DNA of 27,444 nt from Lachnospiraceae bacterium UBA7109 (lineage in GTDB: Bacteria > Bacillota > Clostridia > Lachnospirales > Lachnospiraceae), in NCBI GenBank assembly GCA_002492335.1, contig DKYD01000104.1:1-27444 (forward strand), read 5' to 3'. Made by a program: the position numbers and the translations under genes. This document shows positions 7,180 to 14,423 of the stretch, piece after piece (within the stretch, counting starts at the first letter, position 1; the number at the start of each line of letters is the position of its first letter). Under the pieces are notes generated by a model that did no database searches, was not told where the DNA came from, and saw nothing but the letters and a program-made list of their open reading frames with translations.

Positions 7180-7239
7180 AGTTTTTTCTCCTTTTTCACA
7201 TTTTTAATCTTTATATTCTTCTACCTGTACAGGCATTCC

Positions 7240-7869
7240 TTACTTTTTCACATATGCAATAAAACCGCCCTCCGTAGGATGATCCAATATATATACAGAA
7301 TCTTCTTTCAAATACCGGAACAACATACACGCAATGGTCGTATCCCCTCCTGCGCATATAAAATTAACGATACTAAGCAGGAAAAACATTCGATTTCCCA
7401 CAATTAGTGACAGCATGAACATTCCTACTCCAAGAACCAGAAACGGTGTCAGTCCTCCGATCAGATACTGCTTCGGCTTTAATGGTTCTTTGCAGTGACA
7501 GTACGGTGTTAACGAATCCCACATCATTCCAATATAAATACTCTTCCATTTCTTTTTTGTCCAGATTACCCAGCCCACACCATGAAGCAATTCATGAACG
7601 AATACGAATGCCAGAAACAGGCACCAGAAAACAATCATATCCTTCATATCCATCACGCCTTCTCCATAGAATCGTCCTGACAAAATCCCGATTAAAAGCG
7701 CCAGAACGGCAAATGGACCGGCTGTCACAAATGCCATGACATTCGCCTTGAGAATGGATATGGTTTCCGTTCTCTCTTCGTAGCCCTGTGAAATAAAATA
7801 TTCTCTTTGTTCCTCATAATTTGCTTTGATTTTCTGTTTTGCCGGACTCAACTTCTTCTCTTCTGCCAT
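7240..7869 (-). CDS. DUF3267 family membrane protein with an HExxH zincin motif
   Basis: This 209-residue protein has about four membrane segments and a metalloprotease-like HELLHG motif (H92, E93, H96) inside the second, followed by GGDTTIACML (D176) near the last helix, which could give a third metal ligand. This layout fits the DUF3267 'putative zincin peptidase' family, which resembles intramembrane or membrane-bound proteases. The natural substrate is not known. Its gene is first after the tyrosine T-box and directly precedes tyrS with a 60-bp gap that shows no promoter, so it should share tyrosine-responsive control. Why it should do so is unclear. The start ATG follows GAAGGTGAG. Confidence 0.82.
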   Translation of the reverse strand: MAEEKKLSPAKQKIKANYEEQREYFISQGYEERTETISILKANVMAFVTAGPFAVLALLIGILSGRFYGEGVMDMKDMIVFWCLFLAFVFVHELLHGVGWVIWTKKKWKSIYIGMMWDSLTPYCHCKEPLKPKQYLIGGLTPFLVLGVGMFMLSLIVGNRMFFLLSIVNFICAGGDTTIACMLFRYLKEDSVYILDHPTEGGFIAYVKK

Positions 7870-7898
7870 AATTTTCTCTCACCTTCTTTATTCTACTC

Positions 7899-8182
7899 AA
7901 AAAAAGTCCTTATCTATTTAAAATAGATAAGGACGAAATCTCTTCCGTGATACCACCTTTATTTACCGACAACTCACACTGCCGACCTCCATAAGCTGCT
8001 CCTACAGCTCCGGCACTGATAACGTATGCCATCACGTCACAGCCTACTTGCATCATCTAACGCTTTCAGCGTGCAGCTCCAGGATGTATTCATAACCATT
8101 TCCTTCATGCGTCTCTCACCGGCCGACAGCTCTCTGTATGGGTGTTCTGATTACTACTTCTTCCTTTCAAAGCCTTTGTCTG
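7899..8182 (-). promoter_or_regulatory. Tyrosine T-box riboswitch leader
   Basis: On the minus strand the leader carries the T-box sequence GGTGGTATCACGG (7957-7945), which pairs with the acceptor end of uncharged tRNA. A terminator follows: GTCCTTATC and complement form a long stem at 7934-7906, followed by a T-run at 7905-7899. Upstream, Stem I has the AGTA element near 8155, and on its 3' side GAA-TAC-A (TAC at 8088-8086), the usual setting of the specifier codon. TAC encodes tyrosine, matching tyrS in the operon. T-box families let uncharged tRNA stabilise an antiterminator. Confidence 0.93.
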
Positions 8183-8187
8183 ATGTT

Positions 8188-8216
8188 ATGCTAACGTATT
8201 TAAAGCTGTTTGTCAA
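8188..8216 (-). promoter_or_regulatory. Promoter of the T-box/tyrS operon
   Basis: On the minus strand a perfect TTGACA (8216-8211) is 17 bp from TAGCAT (8193-8188). It lies just before the start of the T-box leader. Confidence 0.7.
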
Positions 8217-8239
8217 GATACTCTGGCTTTCTTTTACTG

Positions 8240-8392
8240 ATTTTAGCTAACAGGTTACTGTTCACTCCGTTCCAGTAACAGGCAAAAATCCATGTAAAAT
8301 TTGCTTCGCAAATGTTAGCTGCGTTAGCAGCGGGAAAGCGTCGCAGAACGCCTTTGCGAATGGCGTGGGCTGAACTGTTACAATTTTAGCTA
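8240..8392. mobile_element. MITE-like element flanked by 10-bp direct repeats
   Basis: ATTTTAGCTA occurs at 8240-8249 and again at 8383-8392. The 133 bp between them begin near GTTACTGTTCA (8254-8264) and end near TGAACTGTTAC (8371-8381), which are inverted copies with 9 of 11 matches. The inside folds into small hairpins, such as GTTACTG/CAGTAAC (8254-8279), ATTTGC/GCAAAT (8299-8313) and GCTGC/GCAGC (8318-8331). There is no coding frame. Terminal inverted repeats with flanking direct repeats are the marks of a non-autonomous transposable element; the family is not recognised. Confidence 0.5.
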
Positions 8393-8412
8393 TTCAGCCG
8401 TTATATCCCAAT

Positions 8413-8643
8413 TTATCCCAATATTTCTAACACCTGTTCCTCTGTCACGCCACATTCTGCTGCAATTTTCTCTGTCTGAACACCCTCTGCCGCAAGCCTG
8501 AAAATCTTCTTTGCAAGAAGGATTCCTTCTGTTCTTCCTGTCCTTCTCCCCTCTTTTATCCCTTCTTCACGCTCATAATACTTCTCTTCCCATGCCTGCA
8601 TATACTTCACTCCCACTTCCTCGCTCGCCTTCACCTTACACAC
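8413..8643 (-). pseudogene. C-terminal remnant of an Rpn/PD-(D/E)XK nuclease family transposase-like protein
   Basis: The 76 residues (from a GTG) read KASEEVGVKYMQAWEEKYYEREEGIKEGRRTGRTEGILLAKKIFRLAAEGVQTEKIAAECGVTEEQVLEILG. A charged helix with the EGxxEG pattern followed by a short helical tail is the common C-terminus of the Rpn (YhgA-like) recombination-promoting nucleases found in many copies in gut Firmicutes. The nuclease domain that should precede it is absent. The open frame continues only to about 8737 and shows no nuclease motif. The gene therefore looks 5'-truncated. It is next to another decayed mobile gene. Confidence 0.6.
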
Positions 8644-8794
8644 ACGGCTATGTATACGCTTAGTAGATAAAATCGGAATATTCCGGCGATATGCCTTTGA
8701 TAATTGAATCTCTGAACTTAAGAATATTTGATCTGTTTAATATGCTAACACATTGCAGTTATCCTGACAAGTATAATTTCAAAACACCTCATAA

Positions 8795-9665
8795 CCTTAT
8801 AACCATTCCATATATCTTGTGGTGCTTCTTGACAGCATAGATTCTCTTTACCACAAATACAACGTACTGTTAGAAGAGAATGGATATAACGAAAAATACG
8901 AATTAGGGAATGCAATAATGTTTATTATCGAAGGCATGGATAAAGTGCATACAGTGATTGAAAAGAATCGGAAGCAGAAACTCACAAAACACAAAAAACT
9001 GCCAGGCAATACCATTATTGAAATTGACAATTGTTCTCCGTTGGATATATTAAAGTTGCAGAAAAACCCGATGACGATAGCAGAGGGCGAGGGAATCGGA
9101 TCCGTTTACGGAAAAGGAAAGAAAAAATCTGAAATACAGCAAGTTTATGAAGAATTAAATGTTTGCGGCAGCAAACTTATGGAATATAAAGAGTGTTTTG
9201 AATTCATGAAAAAAGAACGCAACAGTTATTCCAAGACAGACCTGGAAGCAGCTTTCAATGTTCCGATTGCAGTAGAGAATTACTTCATTGTTCATGCATA
9301 TGTAAGTAACGACAGAACAGATTACAACACATTAATTCCAGTTGTCCAAAAACATATCCATGCTTTTGGAGGAGCGTTGAAAGAAGCTACTGCAACAGTG
9401 GATATTATAGCGAGAAAAATCTCACGCAAATATTCAGAGCAAAAAAGGTATCCTGAACCATCAAATCCGATCCATTCAAACAGAGGGGCACTTTGGAGAC
9501 ATCAAAGAGAATGATGGCTTTCAACAATTCAATCATCCTACAGCCGATAAAGTATACAAAGAATTCATGTTGTATGCGATTGGCAGGAACATCAATAAAT
9601 ATTATCGTTTTCTTTGCAATGAAATACAGGAATTCGAGGGCAAAAAAGAAGAAAACGCAGCTTAA
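8795..9665 (+). pseudogene. IS1182-type transposase, decayed (truncated, internally deleted, frameshifted)
   Basis: The first frame (to 9514) contains GSVYGKGKKKSEIQQVYEEL, ERNSYSKTD and FNVPIAVENYFIVHAYVSNDRTDYNTLIPVVQKH, which match the middle of IS1182-family transposases. Intact members have about 20 more residues (DATFMRMKEDHMRNGQLKP) between SYSKTD and NVQIAVE; here LEAAF joins them. The C-terminal part continues in another frame from about 9475 (QTEGHFGDIKENDGFQQF, then KEFMLYAIGRNINKYYRFL), ending at TAA 9663-9665. The N-terminal part with the first catalytic aspartate is missing. This cannot be an active transposase. The motif matches are from memory of the family. Confidence 0.8.
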
Positions 9666-9731
9666 ATAAAAGCCTGTTTGATTTCACATATTCCTTTGAT
9701 TTTTGTGCGCCCCAAAATAATAATCTATCTT

Positions 9732-9802
9732 AGAAATAGAGATACCCCGCGGAATATGCCAGTGCTGAAAAGCACGCATTTGCGCGGGGTATCTCTATTT
9801 CT
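9732..9802. terminator. Long hairpin between the IS remnant and the RCC1/SLH gene
   Basis: A perfect 20-bp outer stem (9732-9751 with 9783-9802, AGAAATAGAGATACCCCGCG and its complement) encloses an inner stem, ATGC/GCAT plus GTGCT/AGCAC, closed by a GAAA tetraloop (9767-9770). The right arm and the base after it are T-rich on both strands. It sits where the minus-strand surface gene ends, so a bidirectional terminator is the plain reading. Confidence 0.6.
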
Positions 9803-9858
9803 CTTTAAAATTTGCAGAAATCGGCATTAGCTGATTTCCCCATATTGTCACTCATATA

Positions 9859-11643
9859 CTATTCATATTTTTTAACAAATCTCATGATAATCGTTGCACA
9901 TTCTGCACGTATTGCATTTCCCTGTGGGTCAAGCATCGTCCCGTTCTTTCCGGTGATAATCTCATTTCCAACTGCCCACTTCATTGCATCTGATGCAAAA
10001 CCGCTTACAGATGCTGCATCTGTAAATCTGCTGAAATCTGCCTGCTTGCTGATATCATATCCTTTATATTTCGCATACCGGTACATCATGACTGCCATCT
10101 GCTCACGGTTGATATTATCTGCCGTTCCAAACAGACCTGTATCATCGTATCCATTTACAATTCCGTTACTTGCCGCCCACAGAACTGCATCTGTATACCA
10201 TTCTCCTTCCGGCACATCCTTAAATCTGTCAGTATACTCCATCTTTGGTTCACCATTGATACGATGAAGAATAACTGCAAACTGTGCCCGGGCAAGCGGT
10301 TGTTCCGGAGCGAAGGTTGTGGCATTAAGCCCGGTCATAAGCCCTTTTCTATTGACATAAGTAACAGAGTCATAATACCAGTCGTCTGCCTTAATGTCTT
10401 CGAATGGCACTTTCGGCAATATTTGGACAGGGTTACAACGATCCCCTTCTGTCCCATCTCCTATTTGTCCCTTCAGATTACCTCCCCACATCCACAGGCT
10501 TCCATCTTCTGCAATCGCCGCGTTATGATAAACACCTAAGCAGACCTCTTTTACACCCTCCATTATCCTGACCGGGGTATTTCGATCTTCCTCCGTCCCA
10601 TCTCCTATTTGGCAGCGGAAATTATTTCCCCACATCCACAAGCTTCCATCTTCTGCAATCACTGCGCTATGATAACCACCTAAGCAGACCTCTTTTACAT
10701 CCTCTATTATCCTGACCGGGGTATTTCGATCTTCCTCCGTCCCATCTCCCAGTTGACCGTTCGCATTATGCCCCCACATCCACAGGCTTCCGTCTTCTTT
10801 GATTGCCGCGCTATGATGAGATCCCAGACTAACCTCTTTTACTTCTTCCATTATCTTGACCGGGGTATTTCGATCTTCCGTCGTCCCATCTCCCAGCTCG
10901 CCATACTGATTTCTTCCCCACATCCACAGGCTTCCATCTTCTGCAATCACTGCGCTATGAAAACCACTTAAGCAGACCTCTTTTACATCCTCCATTATCT
11001 TGACTGGCGTATTTCGATTTTTCGTCGTCCTATCTCCTATTTGACCATACCAATTACTTCCCCACATCCACAGGCTTCCATCTTCTTTTAACGCTCCACA
11101 ATATTCTTCATCAAAATCAAATTTTTTTACATTCTCTAATATCTTCACCGGCACAGACATGTTTCCTGCAGTCCATGTTCCATCTCCTATTTGACCATAC
11201 TGATTACTTCCCCACATCCACAGGCTTCCGTCTTCTTTGAGCGCTCCGGTAACTTCATACGAAGAATATTCCCTCCTTAATCTGAATTCCTTTACATTTT
11301 CCAAAACTTTTATTGGTGCAAGCCTATTTTCTGTCGTTCCATCTCCTAATTGACCATACCTATTGCATCCCCACATCCATAGGCTTCCATCCTCTTTGAG
11401 TGCCGCACTGTAACTGTAACTAAAACCCATTGCTTTTACGTTATCTAATACTTTTACTGGTGTAAGCCTGTCTTCTGCAGACCACATTCCATCTCCTATT
11501 TGGCCATAATAATCTGATCCCCACATCCACAAGCTTCCATCTTCTTTGATTACCCCAATACAATGACGCCCCGAAGCTATAGAGGATAAACTAAATTCCC
11601 TTACACCTTCCATCATCTTTACCGGAGTTCCTGCTTGTACCAA
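9859..11643 (-). CDS. RCC1-repeat protein with three SLH domains (main part, downstream of an amber stop)
   Basis: This 594-codon frame carries eight RCC1/alpha-tubulin-suppressor-like repeats (unit about 48 residues, EDGSLWMWG...GQIGDGT...TPVKIME.VKEV) to about residue 405. Three S-layer homology domains follow (414-594: FEDIKADDWYYDSVTYVNRKGLMTG, FKDVPEGEWYTDAVLWAASNGIVNGY, FTDAASVSGFASDAMKWAVGNEIITG). RCC1 repeats form a beta-propeller for protein contacts; SLH domains bind secondary cell-wall polymers, so a surface protein is expected. The signal peptide lies upstream in the same frame, at 11955-11656, separated by a single TAG at 11658-11656 where the repeat pattern asks for tryptophan. 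The TTG at 11643 has no ribosome binding site, so independent expression is doubtful. It is probably one gene broken by a point nonsense change. Confidence 0.85.
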   Translation of the reverse strand: MVQAGTPVKMMEGVREFSLSSIASGRHCIGVIKEDGSLWMWGSDYYGQIGDGMWSAEDRLTPVKVLDNVKAMGFSYSYSAALKEDGSLWMWGCNRYGQLGDGTTENRLAPIKVLENVKEFRLRREYSSYEVTGALKEDGSLWMWGSNQYGQIGDGTWTAGNMSVPVKILENVKKFDFDEEYCGALKEDGSLWMWGSNWYGQIGDRTTKNRNTPVKIMEDVKEVCLSGFHSAVIAEDGSLWMWGRNQYGELGDGTTEDRNTPVKIMEEVKEVSLGSHHSAAIKEDGSLWMWGHNANGQLGDGTEEDRNTPVRIIEDVKEVCLGGYHSAVIAEDGSLWMWGNNFRCQIGDGTEEDRNTPVRIMEGVKEVCLGVYHNAAIAEDGSLWMWGGNLKGQIGDGTEGDRCNPVQILPKVPFEDIKADDWYYDSVTYVNRKGLMTGLNATTFAPEQPLARAQFAVILHRINGEPKMEYTDRFKDVPEGEWYTDAVLWAASNGIVNGYDDTGLFGTADNINREQMAVMMYRYAKYKGYDISKQADFSRFTDAASVSGFASDAMKWAVGNEIITGKNGTMLDPQGNAIRAECATIIMRFVKKYE

Positions 11644-11955
11644 CGGATTATAACCCTATAGCCACAGACTTCCGTCTTTTTTCAGCGCAACGCCACTCTT
11701 TTCACATGTCCACACACTGGCTGCTTTAACATCTTCCATTATTTTTTGAAGATTATTTGAATCCCACACCCACAGACTTCCATCTTCTGCAATCGCTGCA
11801 TTACTACCTACATACTCTGCCACAGATGATATATCCTCATTCTCCTCAGCTGCAGACACCTTCTGAATTCTTCCCATTTCCGGAGTCATCACACATAGCA
11901 GCGCAACCGCCAGTACTATTGAAATTCCTTTTTTTAACCACTTATTTTTCGCCAT
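10420..11955 (-). repeat. Tandem RCC1-coding repeats (unit about 144 bp)
   Basis: The peptide SLWMWG recurs eight times at regular spacing, with degenerate copies SLWVWD and SLWL-stop before them, all in one frame. The last four units are nearly identical in DNA as well as protein, for example the stretch coding EEDRNTPVRI. This suggests recent duplication or gene conversion. Repeat number could change by recombination. Confidence 0.85.
11656..11955 (-). CDS. Signal peptide and first repeats of the RCC1/SLH surface protein (ends at amber stop)
   Basis: These 99 codons start with a clear Sec signal peptide (MAKNKWLKKGISIVLAVALLCVMTPEMGRIQKVSAAEE, cleavage expected after VSA). Then come the start of the repeat domain (AIAEDGSLWVWD) and a second unit ending KKDGSLWL before TAG. 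The next in-frame codons, GYNPLVQAGTPVKMMEGV, continue the repeat pattern into the longer frame at 11643-9859, and 11955 and 11643 differ by 312 bases (104 codons), so both are one frame. In the other repeats this spot reads SLWMWG, so TAG stands for TGG. GAGGAGG precedes the ATG by 7 nt. Without readthrough the product would be a short exported peptide. Confidence 0.85.
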   Translation of the reverse strand: MAKNKWLKKGISIVLAVALLCVMTPEMGRIQKVSAAEENEDISSVAEYVGSNAAIAEDGSLWVWDSNNLQKIMEDVKAASVWTCEKSGVALKKDGSLWL

Positions 11956-12002
11956 AACATTTCCTCCTCTTTTTTATCGCTTACGGTATAAAGTATATTT
12001 TC

Positions 12003-12030
12003 AGTATACCCCCCCCCGGTACTCCGTCAA
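12003..12030 (-). promoter_or_regulatory. Promoter with a G9 tract in its spacer (candidate phase-variable promoter)
   Basis: On the minus strand TTGACG (12030-12025) and TATACT (12008-12003) are 16 bp apart, and nine of these 16 bases are an uninterrupted G run (12017-12009) directly against the -10 box. The run would change length by slippage and so alter the box spacing; 17 bp is the optimum. The start codon of the surface protein is 48 bp downstream of the -10 box. Confidence 0.75.
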
Positions 12031-12087
12031 TGGAAAAATCGGCTAAAATATAGTGTCTATGTTTGTTTACATTTACTAATATTTATG

Positions 12088-12137
12088 CAAAAAGAAACAG
12101 GCTTTTCCACCTGCCATTTCCACAGTGGTATGCCTGT
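12088..12137 (-). terminator. Terminator of the LysM-DUF5711-CvpA operon
   Basis: On the minus strand ACAGGC (12137-12132) pairs with GCCTGT (12102-12097), with an inner CCAC/GTGG helix. TTCTTTTT follows. It lies 70-120 bp after the CvpA stop codon. Confidence 0.6.
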
Positions 12138-12204
12138 TCCCCAAGTCTCAGTCCTTATAAATCTGAATTTTCAGTAAAATATACCGTTTTCTTTCTATCT
12201 CTTT

Positions 12205-13110
12205 CTAAAGTCTTGTTGCCAGCCCCAGAATTGGATTGTATTGATAAAGCATTCTTGTAATTTCGTCCGCCTGTATCATGTCATATATCTCTTTTCCCAA
12301 CGGTGTTGTATATAGTACTGTTACAATAACAAACACCACCCATACAACAAAAAGAGCACATACAACCCCGATTGCGCCGCCGAATATCCTGTTCACAAAC
12401 CCAAGAACCGGAAGCTCTGAAACTACATTTAAAGCAAACACAATCGCCCGCAAAATAATTGTCACCAGTATAAATGTACACAGAAATGCCACAACCTTTA
12501 TAATCAACTTCGAAAGGAAGATGCCCACATACTGGGTAAAGTTCTCCACACCCAGCTTTTCATAGATTTCATCGTTATTATTTGTTGAGAGAAGGTTTTT
12601 ATATAATTCCGGCAAATCCGATCCTTCAATTGCCGCCTCCTGGACGTCTCTCGGAATTTCAACATCCGTTTCCCCCTTCGGCTTTCCTCCTGCCTTCAGA
12701 CCATCCAGAATGCTATTAGAAATTCCGTGCTTTGCCAGCTCTTCTCCATCAACTTTTCCTTCTGCAATATCACTGATGCTGATACCATATCCATTCAGCT
12801 GTTCTTCCGTTACACCTGCGGCCCCTAAGACTTTCCGCACATTTTCTTCTGACATTCCACCCCCGCTTTCATCTTCTGCGAGAGAAACAGCGGCGCTCGC
12901 CATGGTGCTGCTGATCTGCTTCTCTATCATGTCGTCAAGCGGTGTAAATTTAATTAATAATTCTGCCGCATACGGTGTTGCAAAGGTTACTACCACAAGT
13001 GTAATCAGCGTTGTCAAAAGGGACACAGAAATTCTCACTGCCCCGCGATACACTCCCAATAAAAATCCTGTAAAAACAACCACTCCTGTCACTGCTAAAA
13101 CTGCATTCAT
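12205..13110 (-). CDS. CvpA family membrane protein
   Basis: This 301-residue protein begins with two membrane helices (about 3-20 and 30-48) of the CvpA pattern (GVYRGAVRISVSLLTTLITLVV). A long hydrophilic insert (about 60-195) follows, and then at least two more helices (202-226 and 244-268, with FVNRIFGGAIGVVCALFVVWV). CvpA proteins are small inner-membrane proteins known from colicin V production in E. coli; in Firmicutes their role is thought to concern the envelope. The large charged insert makes this one longer than the roughly 160-residue E. coli form. The ATG lies 9 bp after the DUF5711 gene. The exact role is not known. Confidence 0.82.
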   Translation of the reverse strand: MNAVLAVTGVVVFTGFLLGVYRGAVRISVSLLTTLITLVVVTFATPYAAELLIKFTPLDDMIEKQISSTMASAAVSLAEDESGGGMSEENVRKVLGAAGVTEEQLNGYGISISDIAEGKVDGEELAKHGISNSILDGLKAGGKPKGETDVEIPRDVQEAAIEGSDLPELYKNLLSTNNNDEIYEKLGVENFTQYVGIFLSKLIIKVVAFLCTFILVTIILRAIVFALNVVSELPVLGFVNRIFGGAIGVVCALFVVWVVFVIVTVLYTTPLGKEIYDMIQADEITRMLYQYNPILGLATRL

Positions 13111-13119
13111 ACGTTCTCC

Positions 13120-14370
13120 TTATTTTACAATCCGGATATGTTCCATACCGTTTGTATTCATCATAATGTATTTATTAATTCCTGATATTGGGAAAATTTC
13201 TAAAATCGTATTATCCGCTTCTCCCTGGAATTTACATGTTCCCCTCCTGGTAAAAATACAACATCTGGCTCCGTCATACATAATCACCTGGTTTCCACAC
13301 ATTTTCACATTGCCATAATCCCCGGAAAATTCTTCGGAAAGAATCTGTTTTCCCGCCATATCATACAGGCGCAGCTCATAACCGCCCTTTCCCGTATTCT
13401 TCAAAACCAGACCGATGTATTTATCACTGTGAAATACGCTTTTTATTTCTTTTTTCAGCTCAACCTTCACAGTTTCCTTCGGCACATCGTTCCCCTTATA
13501 AATAAGCAGACAATTATCTCCCGCTGCTGCCGACACATTCTGGGACATGAAAAACCCTTCCGCAATAATAGTATTTTCATATTCTTCATATGCCACTTGA
13601 TGGTCTGTCTGGTCTTCTCCCGCTTCCGCAAAATTGTAATAGACGACTTTAGATGTAATATTTCCGTCTCTTGTATACAGATACAATACTTGTACAACTT
13701 CTCCATTCGGAGATATGGATACACCAAGCGGATAACCCATTCCTTCTGCAGAGGCTTTATGCTCCACCAGAACATTTCCTGCCATATCATAACATATGAT
13801 TTTGGACATATTTTCCTGTTTCAAAAGGGCACATACAATTCCCTGCTCGGATACCGTGATTTTCTGAATCGGTAGTGTCGTATGGATTTCTCCTTTTACT
13901 CCCTCTTCTCTGAAAACAATAATATCATTGCCGCCTTTATCCGCAACAGCCGCAGATGTTGTGTTTGTAACTACAAACGGATTCTTTATCTGATAAGCCT
14001 GATTCCATTGCTCTTCCCCATTCTGGTTCAGATATGAGATTCCGTCTCTGCTGTACTTAAGAACCCCATCTGCAAATTGCCTGTAATTACTGTCTGCCGC
14101 TTCAGCAATTGTATAAGTATCTATTGTTCTTACATTCGTATAAGTCTGAAGCTGTATAAGCAAAAGCAACGCAGTCACAACCACCAAAACTGTTACGCAC
14201 ACAATAACTGTCTTTCGGGCAGCCCGCTTTCTGTGCTGCCGGATCTGCTCATCAGGGCTGTCTGTCTGCCCCTCTCCGTCATTCCCATCACTCATAATAT
14301 CCTTCATGAGCTTGTCCGTTCGTTCTTCTATGCTTTTTACTATATGCAAATTTTTATTCTTTCGCTGCAA
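13120..14370 (-). CDS. DUF5711 family single-pass membrane protein
   Basis: The protein has a short cytoplasmic N-terminus, one membrane helix (KTVIVCVTVLVVVTALLLLIQL) and a long extracytoplasmic part rich in short beta-strands. That part repeats a pattern such as DGVLKYSRDGISYLNQNGEEQWNQAYQIKNP and YELRLYDMAGKQILSEEF, which suggests a beta-propeller. This matches the DUF5711 family of Clostridia, whose function is not known. The start is uncertain. The frame is open to a GTG at 14415, but that codon overlaps a TATACT box. The TTG at 14370 has AAAGGA 9 nt upstream and is chosen here; ATG codons at 14388 and 14295 are alternatives. It lies between LysM and CvpA genes in an apparent operon. Confidence 0.78.
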   Translation of the reverse strand: MQRKNKNLHIVKSIEERTDKLMKDIMSDGNDGEGQTDSPDEQIRQHRKRAARKTVIVCVTVLVVVTALLLLIQLQTYTNVRTIDTYTIAEAADSNYRQFADGVLKYSRDGISYLNQNGEEQWNQAYQIKNPFVVTNTTSAAVADKGGNDIIVFREEGVKGEIHTTLPIQKITVSEQGIVCALLKQENMSKIICYDMAGNVLVEHKASAEGMGYPLGVSISPNGEVVQVLYLYTRDGNITSKVVYYNFAEAGEDQTDHQVAYEEYENTIIAEGFFMSQNVSAAAGDNCLLIYKGNDVPKETVKVELKKEIKSVFHSDKYIGLVLKNTGKGGYELRLYDMAGKQILSEEFSGDYGNVKMCGNQVIMYDGARCCIFTRRGTCKFQGEADNTILEIFPISGINKYIMMNTNGMEHIRIVK

Positions 14371-14423
14371 TACACAGATTCCTTTCATTCGTGTTTTGTG
14401 AATATAGTATACCACGTTTTCCC

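Noticed and set aside
10440..11570. Regular repeats that might be a CRISPR array
   Set aside because: The repeats are about 144 bp, are coding, and translate to RCC1 units; there are no short repeats with unique spacers.
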